A stretch of 64,000 nt of DNA. Origin: Maribacter algarum (ex Zhang et al. 2020). GTDB taxonomy: Bacteria; Bacteroidota; Bacteroidia; Flavobacteriales; Flavobacteriaceae. The stretch spans positions 33,474 through 97,473 of the forward strand of contig NZ_VATY01000007.1 in assembly GCF_005885635.1 (NCBI RefSeq). Direction: 5' to 3'. The notes beneath the pieces are model-generated. The model saw only the letters and a program-made list of their open reading frames with translations, was not told where the DNA came from and did not search any database. Positions 1 through 8,330 of the stretch are shown piece after piece. The translations under genes and the position numbers were made by a program. Numbering within the stretch: position 1 is the stretch's first letter; each line of letters opens with the position of its first letter.

Positions 1-1857
1 AGACGCGCCTATTTGGATATTGTGGGGCTGTTACCCGAACCTGAAGCTATTTCCCAATTTGCCAAGGATGGGAACCCCAATAAAAGGGAAATTCTTATTG
101 ATACCTTATTGGCTGATACCCATAATTACACACAACATTGGTTGAGTTTTTGGAATGATTTACTGCGGAATGACTACAGCGGCACGGGCTTTATCACCGG
201 TGGTAGAAAACAGATTACCGATTGGTTGTACACTTCCTTGGAAGAAAACAAACCTTATGATCAAATGGTTGCGGAGCTGGTTAATCCTGTTGAGGGTTCA
301 GAGGGTTTCATAAAAGGAATTCAATGGAGAGGTGTCGTCAATGCGAGTCAACGTACGGAAATGCAAGCAGCGCAAAATATCGGGCAATCCTTACTAGGAG
401 CCAATGTCAAATGCGCCTCCTGTCATAATAGTTTTGTGAGTAACATGACCTTAGAACAGGCCTATGGATTCGCAACTGTTTTTGCCGATTCCGTTTTAGA
501 ATTGAATCGCTGTGACAAGCCCATTGGCAAAATGGCCACTCCGAATTTTTTGTATCCCGAATTGGGAAGTGTCGAAGGCGAGACCGTTCAAGAGCGCTTG
601 TACAATCTTTCAAAATTGATGGTCAAACGCGAGAACGGCAGACTGTATCGAACCCTAACCAATCGTTTTTGGCACCGTTTGATGGGAAGGGGTATCATCG
701 AACCTCTTGATGAAATGGACAATAGCCCTTGGAACGGTGATTTGCTGGATTGGCTCGCCGTTGATTTCATCGAATCGGGACATGATTTAAAACATTTGAT
801 AAAAAGAATTATGATGTCAAAGGCATATCAATTGCCCACAATAAAATATGCCAAGCAGGAAGAATTAAAGACAGATTATGTATTTCAAGGACCCATTACC
901 AGACGCTTGAGTGCCGAGCAATTTTCCGATGCGGTGAGCCAGGTGATTTCCCCTGTATATCATGCTGTTGAATATAGCCCTAGCGAGGCGAAACTTTCGG
1001 CTAAAAGAGTATGGCATCCGGAAATAAAATTCGATCGCAACGTGCTTCCCGAACCTGGCAAGCGTTATTTTAGGAAGTCCTTTACCCTTCCCAACAAAGC
1101 CATTACCGAAGCCAAAGTTTTGCTTTCCGTAGACCACTCTTATCAGTTATTTATCAACGGAATCAAAGTATCGGAAGGCTCCGATTGGAAAAAAGTGGCA
1201 AAACTTGATGTTAGCGAATTTCTAAAACCCGGAAAAAATAGTATTGCAATAGAGGGAAGCAATGAAGGAAGCATCGCGAATCCGGCAGGAATTTTATTCT
1301 CCATGAAAATACAATACGATTCGAAAGAAGTGGTTCAAATCGACTCGGATACCAGTTGGAAAAGTGTCGCCGAGGCTCCCCACCCAAATTGGACTTCTGA
1401 GGATTACCATGATATCGCATGGACGGAAGTCCGTAATTATGGCACTGCGAATTGGGGTCGTCTAATCGATTTTACCTTTGAAAACCTAAATGGCGCTTTT
1501 GCAAGGGCAAGTTTGGTAAAACAGCATCCGTTCATGAAAGCGCTGGGGAGACCAAGTCGTGAAAACGTGACCACATCAAGAGATGAACAAGCCACCCTAT
1601 TACAGGCTTTGGAATTGACCAACGGTGAATTTTTTAACGGGGTTTTAGAGGAAGGCGCAACCCTTTGGCTGGAGCGATACAATTATGATAGTAAAAAAAT
1701 AGTCGAAAACTTGTATCTAAAATCATTGGGCCGAAAACCCTCTGATTCGGAGAAGGAAGTTTTACTGAGCGTTTTGGGAGACCGACCGCAATTAGAAAAT
1801 GTGCAAGATGTTTTCTGGTCGACTATGATTTTACCGGAATTTCAATTTATCAATTAG
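1..1857 (+). CDS. DUF1549/DUF1553 cytochrome-like protein, 5' partial
   Basis: The reading frame is open from base 1, with codons reading RRAYLDIVG as in DUF1549 proteins, so the gene starts left of the window; the TTG at 13 is unlikely to be the real start. One CxxCH haem-binding motif lies at 412-426 (CASCH), matching the cytochrome-like segment of these large proteins. Roughly 1020-1400 encodes an inserted beta-sandwich resembling the galactose-binding or rhamnosidase N-terminal fold (the YFRKSF, LFINGIKV and GKNSIAIEG segments). The C-terminus has DUF1553 features (LYLKSLGRKPSDSEKE). The family is common in Planctomycetes and marine Bacteroidota and usually sits beside a DUF1501 gene, as here. 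The function is not established; export with a role in polysaccharide or sulfated-glycan breakdown is inferred from context. Confidence 0.8.
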   Translation, partial: RRAYLDIVGLLPEPEAISQFAKDGNPNKREILIDTLLADTHNYTQHWLSFWNDLLRNDYSGTGFITGGRKQITDWLYTSLEENKPYDQMVAELVNPVEGSEGFIKGIQWRGVVNASQRTEMQAAQNIGQSLLGANVKCASCHNSFVSNMTLEQAYGFATVFADSVLELNRCDKPIGKMATPNFLYPELGSVEGETVQERLYNLSKLMVKRENGRLYRTLTNRFWHRLMGRGIIEPLDEMDNSPWNGDLLDWLAVDFIESGHDLKHLIKRIMMSKAYQLPTIKYAKQEELKTDYVFQGPITRRLSAEQFSDAVSQVISPVYHAVEYSPSEAKLSAKRVWHPEIKFDRNVLPEPGKRYFRKSFTLPNKAITEAKVLLSVDHSYQLFINGIKVSEGSDWKKVAKLDVSEFLKPGKNSIAIEGSNEGSIANPAGILFSMKIQYDSKEVVQIDSDTSWKSVAEAPHPNWTSEDYHDIAWTEVRNYGTANWGRLIDFTFENLNGAFARASLVKQHPFMKALGRPSRENVTTSRDEQATLLQALELTNGEFFNGVLEEGATLWLERYNYDSKKIVENLYLKSLGRKPSDSEKEVLLSVLGDRPQLENVQDVFWSTMILPEFQFIN

Positions 1858-1898
1858 TTCCAATATGCCTGCTACTTGATTAAAAAAAGTAAATAGTG

Positions 1899-3362
1899 AT
1901 GGACAACCAAAATACACGGCGAGAGTTTCTAAAAAAGATGACGGCAGCGAGTCTGGCAGCTTCGGCGACCACGATTCCATTGGCCAGCTTTTTGAGTTCT
2001 TGCTCGACTTCGGTTCCTAAAATTCTATCTACAGCGGATACGGTTATTCTGCTTTGGATGGCAGGTGGCATGGCACATACGGAAACCTTTGACCCCAAGG
2101 CCTACGTACCTTATGAAAAAGGTGTAGAAAGTAAAAGAGTACTCAGCACCTTCCCAAAAAAACCAACAGCGGTCGATGGACTTGATTTCTCAGAAGGCCT
2201 CGAATCGATTGGGAGTGTCATGGACAAAGGAGCTATCATACGTTCATACAAATCGGCCGATCTCGGGCACATTCTCCATACACGTCATCAATACCATTGG
2301 CACACCTGTTACGAACCGCCACAGTCGGTACAAGCACCACATATTGGCGCATGGATTGCAAAGGAATTGGGTCCCGTCAATCCTGTTATTCCGCCTTTTA
2401 TAAGTATGGGGCAACGCTTTACGGTCGGTGAAGCGGAGGAGTTAAAAGCCTTTCATTCGGCCGGTTTCCTAGGTACGGAATTCGGACCTTTTTTAATTCC
2501 GGATCCTTCGGGCGGACTTGAAAGTGTACGTCCCCCACAAGGGATGTCCCTTAAACGCTTTGAAGCGAGGTACAAACTCTATAAAGAACTGGCCAATAAA
2601 AGCAAGGTCATGGAAGAAGGGAGTGACTACCAACGAGAATCGTTGATGCGTTCTATGGAACAATCGTATCGATTGTTAAATTCCCCTGAGGCCAAGGTTT
2701 TTGATTTATCCGAAGAACCCAAAGAAGTGTATGACACCTACAACACTGGACGATTCGGACTGGGTTGCCTCCTAGCCAAAAGACTAGCCATGAATGGCGG
2801 ACGCTTCATCAGTGTTTCCACAGAATATGAACCTTTTTTAGGGTGGGACACCCATGAGAATGGACATACCCGTGCCAAGAAAATGAAAGAATTAATCGAC
2901 AGGCCTATAGCACAATTGATTAAAGATTTGGATGAAAGTGGCCATCTAGATCGAACCCTGATTATCTTGGCCAGTGAGTTCAGTCGTGATGCCATTATGG
3001 AGGGTCGCCCCGGAGAACCTGTAAAAGACCAGGTCGATCAACCCGATATTATCGAAGACGAAAAGTTCTACGGAATGCACCGCCATTTCACCGATGGCAG
3101 CTCTATTTTGCTATGGGGCGGGGGGATAAAGAAGGGATTGGTTTACGGTAAGACGGCCGATGAGCGACCTTGCTCATCTATCGAAAACCCAGTGGTTATC
3201 GATCAGGTACATCAATCGATATATCACGCTCTAGGTATGCATCCTGAAACGCAGTATACCATTGAGGGCAGACCTTTTTATACTACCCCAGATGGGCACG
3301 GGAAGCCTATTTTGGATTTGTTTGGAAATCCGCTTCAGAAAGATTCTGGCGGCGCAAGTTGA
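1899..3362 (+). CDS. DUF1501 family exported protein
   Basis: A 487-residue protein starting at ATG 1899; a GTG directly upstream at 1896 is also in frame. The N-terminus carries a twin-arginine-like signal (TRREFLKKM) followed by a lipobox-like LSSCS near residue 35. The body shows the alkaline-phosphatase-superfamily features of DUF1501 (LWMAGGMAHTETFDPK; GWDTHENGH; LIILASEFSRD). It follows the DUF1549 gene by 41 bp and is probably co-transcribed with it, the usual pairing for these families. The activity is unknown. It lies just outside the ulvan operator-controlled units, because the first operator of that series starts 18 bp after its stop. Confidence 0.85.
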   Translation: MDNQNTRREFLKKMTAASLAASATTIPLASFLSSCSTSVPKILSTADTVILLWMAGGMAHTETFDPKAYVPYEKGVESKRVLSTFPKKPTAVDGLDFSEGLESIGSVMDKGAIIRSYKSADLGHILHTRHQYHWHTCYEPPQSVQAPHIGAWIAKELGPVNPVIPPFISMGQRFTVGEAEELKAFHSAGFLGTEFGPFLIPDPSGGLESVRPPQGMSLKRFEARYKLYKELANKSKVMEEGSDYQRESLMRSMEQSYRLLNSPEAKVFDLSEEPKEVYDTYNTGRFGLGCLLAKRLAMNGGRFISVSTEYEPFLGWDTHENGHTRAKKMKELIDRPIAQLIKDLDESGHLDRTLIILASEFSRDAIMEGRPGEPVKDQVDQPDIIEDEKFYGMHRHFTDGSSILLWGGGIKKGLVYGKTADERPCSSIENPVVIDQVHQSIYHALGMHPETQYTIEGRPFYTTPDGHGKPILDLFGNPLQKDSGGAS

Positions 3363-3380
3363 GTAAATCTGAGATTCATC

Positions 3381-3429
3381 TTAACAGCACGGTACAGGAT
3401 GCCTATTCATGTGAAGTCCATTATACTTG
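3381..3429 (+). promoter_or_regulatory. PUL operator/promoter A
   Basis: Two adjacent decamers, TTAACAGCAC (3381-3390) and GGTACAGGAT (3391-3400), are followed after exactly 21 nt by the -7 element TATACTTG (3422-3429). Eight further units in the window have the same layout. It would drive the operon 3478-8271. Confidence 0.75.
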
Positions 3430-3477
3430 TAAGGCTACTTGTTTCAGAAAGAAAAACCTAATGCAAAATAACCATAG

Positions 3478-5397
3478 ATGAAGCGCAAAGATTTTGTTCA
3501 ACTTTCGGCATTGGGTGGTTTAGGTCTAACCCTTCCCTCGGTTACTTTGCTAAATTCTTGTTCTGATAAAACCGCAGCCGCACATTCCCTGGAATTCAAA
3601 AACCTAACATCAACCCTCTTAAAAGATTGGTGCGACGGAATGATTAGGGTACAAATCAATAATCCATCCGATTTAGAAGAGCATGGTGCTATGGGCTGCC
3701 CTGCCTGTTCACATATACATGGGCGTTGTATGGATGCCGTGTACCCATTTTTATATATGGCAGATGTAACCGGCCATACGAAATATTTAGATGCAGCTGT
3801 TTTGGTCATGGATTGGGCCGAGAACAACGTATCACAAGAAAACGGAAGTTGGACGGTAGTATCCAATCCGAAATCATGGAAAGGAATTACGGTTTTTGGA
3901 GCCATCGCCTTAGCGGAGGCATTGCACTATCACGGTCATGTTTTAGATAAAGAAAGACATGCAGCTTGGACCAATCGTTTGGAAAAAGCTGCCAACTATG
4001 TGTATGATACGTTTACCATTGATTTTACCAATATTAATTATGGAGGCACCGCTATTTACGGCTTGAGCCTGATAGGACATTTACTTAAAAACGAGAAGTT
4101 TCTTAAAAAGAGTAAAGAATTGGCCGAAGGTGTGAAATCTTATTTTACCGCCAATGAGGATTTACTCTTCGGTGAATGTAAACCCCATGCAAAAAAATTA
4201 AGTGCCAAAGGGCTACATGGGGTAGACTTGGGTTATAATGTTGAAGAAACATTAAATAGTTTGGTCATGTATGCCTTAAAGGAAAAGGATGATGAGCTTA
4301 TACAAATTCTTACGAAATCTTTAAATAGCCATTTGGAATTTATGTTACCCGATGGCGCCTGGGACAACAGCTGGGGAACACGACAATACAAATGGAGTTA
4401 CTGGGGAAGCCGCACCTGTGATGGCAGTCAACCTGCATTTGCAATGATGGCACATATCAATCCGGCCTTTGGAACAGCGGCCATAAAGAATACCGAACTA
4501 TTGAAACGCTGTACTGCACAAGGTTTGATACATGGTGGTCCGCATTATATATCCCATGGAATTCCACCCTGTGTGCACCATACATTTACACATGCCAAAC
4601 CATTAACGGCCTTGCTGGACCATTGGGAACAGCTATCAGAAGTGAACACGAACACAATATTACCGAGAGTCACGGCAGATGGAGTCAAAAATTTTAAGGA
4701 TTTGGATGTCTCTCTTTTTGCCAAAGGCGATTGGCGGGGGACTATTTCGGCATATGATGCCATTTACAAAGACGGCGATTATCGTCAAGCTACGGGCGGC
4801 GCACTTTCGGTATTGTACCACAACAAAGTGGGATTGTTATGCACTGCGAGCATGGCCATCTATAAAATGGTCGAGGCCTATAATCAACAACCTAATCCAG
4901 GCGAAGATTTCGCCCTGACGCCTCGAGTTGAAACCTTTAAAGACGATGTTTGGTATAGCAATATTTTTGATAGAGCGGCAACAATTCATTCCGAAGAGAA
5001 TGACATTGATATTCGGTTGCTTGCGAAATCCGCACTAAAAAACAAATCGAATGAAATCGTAACTGAAACAGCATCGGATTTTGAGTTATCGTATCAGTGC
5101 TCAAACGATTCCTTGCGAATCATCGCTAAAACTGACCAATCCATTACTGAACCCACGGCATTTGTTTTGCCGATGGTTTCTCCAACCGGAGAAAAAGTCG
5201 CACAACCCAATCCGAATGAAATCACCATTCAAAAGCCTGAGGGTCTTGTAAGTATTAAGGCAAGCGTACCTCTGAAATTAAAAGATACCCAAAAGGAAAG
5301 AATATTCAATATGGTGCCGGGTGTGGAAGTGGTTCCAATAATAGCTTATTTCAAAGACAAATCCCAAGAGTTGGAAATACGAATAAAGGTTGCGTAA
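3478..5397 (+). CDS. Exported lipoprotein, predicted alpha/alpha-toroid, function unknown
   Basis: A 639-residue protein with a hydrophobic N-terminal signal and a lipobox-like LLNSC near residue 28. I do not recognise a named CAZy family. The first two thirds read as repeated helical hairpins (YLDAAVLVMDWAENN, ALAEALHYHGHVLDKERHAAW, LVMYALKEKDDELIQIL), as in six-hairpin glycosidases, polysaccharide lyases or epimerases. A Cys/His-rich segment (MGCPACSHIHGRC, about residues 63-75) and a second His-rich segment (HGIPPCVHHTFTHAK) could bind metal or line an active site. The last 170 residues look like a beta domain. It is the first gene of an operon with two sulfatases under operator A, so a role on ulvan oligosaccharides is inferred. 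A novel hydrolase, lyase or epimerase is possible. Confidence 0.6.
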   Translation: MKRKDFVQLSALGGLGLTLPSVTLLNSCSDKTAAAHSLEFKNLTSTLLKDWCDGMIRVQINNPSDLEEHGAMGCPACSHIHGRCMDAVYPFLYMADVTGHTKYLDAAVLVMDWAENNVSQENGSWTVVSNPKSWKGITVFGAIALAEALHYHGHVLDKERHAAWTNRLEKAANYVYDTFTIDFTNINYGGTAIYGLSLIGHLLKNEKFLKKSKELAEGVKSYFTANEDLLFGECKPHAKKLSAKGLHGVDLGYNVEETLNSLVMYALKEKDDELIQILTKSLNSHLEFMLPDGAWDNSWGTRQYKWSYWGSRTCDGSQPAFAMMAHINPAFGTAAIKNTELLKRCTAQGLIHGGPHYISHGIPPCVHHTFTHAKPLTALLDHWEQLSEVNTNTILPRVTADGVKNFKDLDVSLFAKGDWRGTISAYDAIYKDGDYRQATGGALSVLYHNKVGLLCTASMAIYKMVEAYNQQPNPGEDFALTPRVETFKDDVWYSNIFDRAATIHSEENDIDIRLLAKSALKNKSNEIVTETASDFELSYQCSNDSLRIIAKTDQSITEPTAFVLPMVSPTGEKVAQPNPNEITIQKPEGLVSIKASVPLKLKDTQKERIFNMVPGVEVVPIIAYFKDKSQELEIRIKVA

Positions 5398-5421
5398 AAC
5401 AGATGTTAAAACAAAAGAGAA

Positions 5422-6759
5422 ATGAAAAATTGTACTACTCTACTCATAACCATATCAGTCATTATAACAATTGTCTCCTGTAATGAAACCAAGAAAGAGG
5501 TAAAAGAAAGCCCAACGGAAGAACAACCACCTAACATTGTCTTTATAATTTCAGATGATCAGGCATGGACCGATTATGGCTTTATGGATCACGAGGCCAT
5601 CGAAACGCCAAACCTTGATAAGCTTGCCAATGAAAGTCACACCTTTACCCATGGATATGTGCCTACCTCTTTATGTGCACCATCTTTGGCTTCAATTATA
5701 ACTGGCGTTTTTCCCAGAGACCACATGGTCTTGGGTAATGACCGGGTATTGCCAGGTGATGACAAAGGAGGAAAACCGGCATGGCTATCCACCTGGAGAG
5801 CGGATAACTATTCTACCGTAATAGAAGATTTTAAAGAGCTGAATACCCTTCCAAAGTTGCTCAAAGAAAAAGGATACCTCTCTTTTCAAACTGGTAAATG
5901 GTGGTTGGGTAATTATGAAAATGGAGGTTTTGATGATGGAATGACACATGGCAATCCAGAAAGAGGTGGACGACATGGTGATTATGGACTCGAAATTGGC
6001 CGAAAAGGCATGGATACCCTTAACAACTATATCGATTTGGCCTTGGAAAAGAAAAAGCCTTTTTTCATGTGGTATGCGCCCTTCTTACCGCATTCCCCTC
6101 ATAATCCGCCAGATAGTCTTTTACAAAAATACCTTCCCAAAGCACCTACTGAATTTGTCGCTAAATATTGGGCGATGTGTGAATGGTTTGACCAAACCTG
6201 TGGCGAACTGACGGATTACATCGAGGAGAAAGGACAGACAGAAAACACCTTGTTCGTTTATGTCTGCGATAACGGATGGGTGCAAAACGAAAACAATAGC
6301 AGGTACAATCCGATTTCAAAACGAGCGCCCTATGATTATGGCATGCGCACCCCAATCATGTTCAAATGGAAAGGCAAAATCGAACCCATGCTCGATGATA
6401 GAACCTTGGTGAGCAGTTTAGATATGCTTCCTACAGTTTTGGATTTAGTGGGAATCGAACGACCGAAAGAATTGGATGGCATCAATGTATTGAATAAAAC
6501 CGAACTTGAAAATAGAGAAGCTATTTTTGGTGAAATCTACGCCCATGACTTCAACACAGTCGATGAAAGTCTTTTTTATCAAATAGTAATAACGGAACCA
6601 CATAAGCTTATTGTTCCTAACGAGGTCAACAAACCGAATGAAAAAATCCAATTGTTCGATATTTATAAAGACCCTTTTGAACAAGAAGATTTGGCCGATG
6701 AAAATCCGGAAATTGTTATGAAACTAAAAGCCCAGATTGAAGAATCTTGGAATGAATAA
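5422..6759 (+). CDS. S1-type sulfatase with a CxPSL motif
   Basis: A 445-residue lipoprotein (signal ending ITIVSC, Cys20). It has the sulfatase N-terminal metal site (FIISDDQAW), the second-domain metal motif CDNGW, and ends with the usual LFDIYKDPFEQEDLA segment. The formylglycine region is TSLCAPSLASIITG: Cys85 is present but the Arg of the CxPxR signature is Leu89. From memory, similar CxPSLAT sulfatases occur in Planctomycetes and Bacteroidota, so this is probably a subfamily trait rather than decay; whether it is converted to formylglycine is uncertain. It lies 24 bp after the toroid protein gene and is followed, in the same frame, by another sulfatase. Removal of sulfate from rhamnose 3-sulfate units of ulvan is the contextual inference. 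Confidence 0.85.
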   Translation: MKNCTTLLITISVIITIVSCNETKKEVKESPTEEQPPNIVFIISDDQAWTDYGFMDHEAIETPNLDKLANESHTFTHGYVPTSLCAPSLASIITGVFPRDHMVLGNDRVLPGDDKGGKPAWLSTWRADNYSTVIEDFKELNTLPKLLKEKGYLSFQTGKWWLGNYENGGFDDGMTHGNPERGGRHGDYGLEIGRKGMDTLNNYIDLALEKKKPFFMWYAPFLPHSPHNPPDSLLQKYLPKAPTEFVAKYWAMCEWFDQTCGELTDYIEEKGQTENTLFVYVCDNGWVQNENNSRYNPISKRAPYDYGMRTPIMFKWKGKIEPMLDDRTLVSSLDMLPTVLDLVGIERPKELDGINVLNKTELENREAIFGEIYAHDFNTVDESLFYQIVITEPHKLIVPNEVNKPNEKIQLFDIYKDPFEQEDLADENPEIVMKLKAQIEESWNE

Positions 6760-6771
6760 ACCATACGTACA

Positions 6772-8271
6772 TTGGGTAAAATTAAAAGTAGGCACTTTTA
6801 TATAATTGGGCTAAGCCTGTTTGTACTTTGCGCCTGCGTGGATAATAAGAAAACCATAGTGTCCGAAAAAAAAGTGGCGCCGAATGTGTTGTTCATTTCT
6901 GTCGATGACTTAAACAATATGTTGGGCGTCCTAAAAACCTATCCCAATGCGAAAACTCCCAACATCGATAAACTAGCCTCTAGAGGTGTTCTTTTTTCAA
7001 ATGCCCATTGCCAAGCACCTTTGTGCGGACCATCACGAGCTTCAATAATGAGTGGTTTACGGCCTTCCACAACGGGCATTTATGGAATGATTCAAGATGA
7101 TAAGATACGGTCGGATAATCCCGCAACGAAAGATATTATTTTCCTTCCCGAGTATTTTAGCAACAACGGCTATCATACTATGGGAATTGGCAAATTGTTC
7201 CATAGTCATGCACCCGAAGGAATGTTCGATGAATCTGGAGGAAGGGTAGCACGGTTTGGTCCTTACCCAGACGAACGATTTGTATGGGACGGTTTTGGCA
7301 CATCGGATAGAAAAAACTACGGTCGTACGAATACCGATTGGGGTGCATTTCCTGAAGCGGATTCGCTTATGCCAGATCACCAATCTGTAGATTGGGCAAT
7401 CAATCGGTTGAACAAAAAATACGACAAACCCTTTTTTATGGGTGTTGGTTTTTTAAGACCCCATGTACCGCTATACGTACCTCAAAAGTGGTTTGATTTG
7501 CATCCGTTGGATAGCATAAAAACAGTTCCTTACGAATCGGATGATTTAGAGGATGTTCCGCCTGTGGCAGTGCAAATCAATGATTTGCCCATGATGCCAT
7601 CAACGGATTGGGCGATCGAAAGAGGGGAATGGCCTAAAATCATTCAAGCCTATTTGGCCTGTGTCAGTTTTGTGGATTACGAAATTGGTCGCATGTTAGA
7701 AGCTCTTGAAAACAGTGAACATGCGGAAAACACCATCATCGTATTTTGGTCCGATCACGGATATCGATTAGGGGAAAAAGGCACTTTTGCCAAACATGCC
7801 TTATGGGAATCAGCTACAAAGGCACCTTTGCTGTTTGTTGCTCCCAATCTTCCGAAAGGAAAAGTCATTGACCAACCTGCAGAAATGCTTTCTATCTACC
7901 CCACCCTATTGGAATTATGTGGGCTTCCAGCCTATGAAAGAAACGAAGGCAAAAGTTTAGTGTCTCTAATGCAAGGGAAAAACAAGGAAACTTTTGTGGC
8001 CATTACGACCTTTGGCATGAACAATCATACAGTGAAATCAGATCGCTTCCGTTATATTCAATACGAAGATGGCGGTGAAGAGTTTTACGATCATAACAAC
8101 GATCCGAACGAATTTACCAATCAGGCTAAAAACCCTGAATATCAGGATGAGATGGCCGCATTAAAAAAGTTATTGCCAAAAGCGAATGCGACCTGGGATC
8201 CGAACTCTTCCTATAACTTTCAACCATACTTTGTGGAACAAAAGGCAAGAACCAGTGGCGCTAAGAAATAA
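6772..8271 (+). CDS. S1-type sulfatase, iduronate-2-sulfatase-like
   Basis: About 500 residues. The start is taken as TTG 6772 because it gives a complete lipoprotein signal (GLSLFVLCAC) and no ATG occurs before residue 50. The active-site signature is LCGPSRASIMSG with Cys85 and Arg89. The metal-binding motif FISVDDLNN and the second motif FWSDHGYRLGEKG resemble iduronate-2-sulfatase-type enzymes. It is in the same frame as the previous sulfatase, separated by that gene's TAA and four codons. It is the last gene of the unit under operator A and ends facing the leftward GMC gene. The likely role is exo- or endo-desulfation of ulvan fragments in the periplasm; exact position specificity cannot be read from sequence. 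Confidence 0.88.
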   Translation: MGKIKSRHFYIIGLSLFVLCACVDNKKTIVSEKKVAPNVLFISVDDLNNMLGVLKTYPNAKTPNIDKLASRGVLFSNAHCQAPLCGPSRASIMSGLRPSTTGIYGMIQDDKIRSDNPATKDIIFLPEYFSNNGYHTMGIGKLFHSHAPEGMFDESGGRVARFGPYPDERFVWDGFGTSDRKNYGRTNTDWGAFPEADSLMPDHQSVDWAINRLNKKYDKPFFMGVGFLRPHVPLYVPQKWFDLHPLDSIKTVPYESDDLEDVPPVAVQINDLPMMPSTDWAIERGEWPKIIQAYLACVSFVDYEIGRMLEALENSEHAENTIIVFWSDHGYRLGEKGTFAKHALWESATKAPLLFVAPNLPKGKVIDQPAEMLSIYPTLLELCGLPAYERNEGKSLVSLMQGKNKETFVAITTFGMNNHTVKSDRFRYIQYEDGGEEFYDHNNDPNEFTNQAKNPEYQDEMAALKKLLPKANATWDPNSSYNFQPYFVEQKARTSGAKK

Positions 8272-8330
8272 GTTGTTGCCCTAATGTTGATTCAGAAACA
8301 ATGGCTTCCGTTGAATTGCTTTGAATCAAA

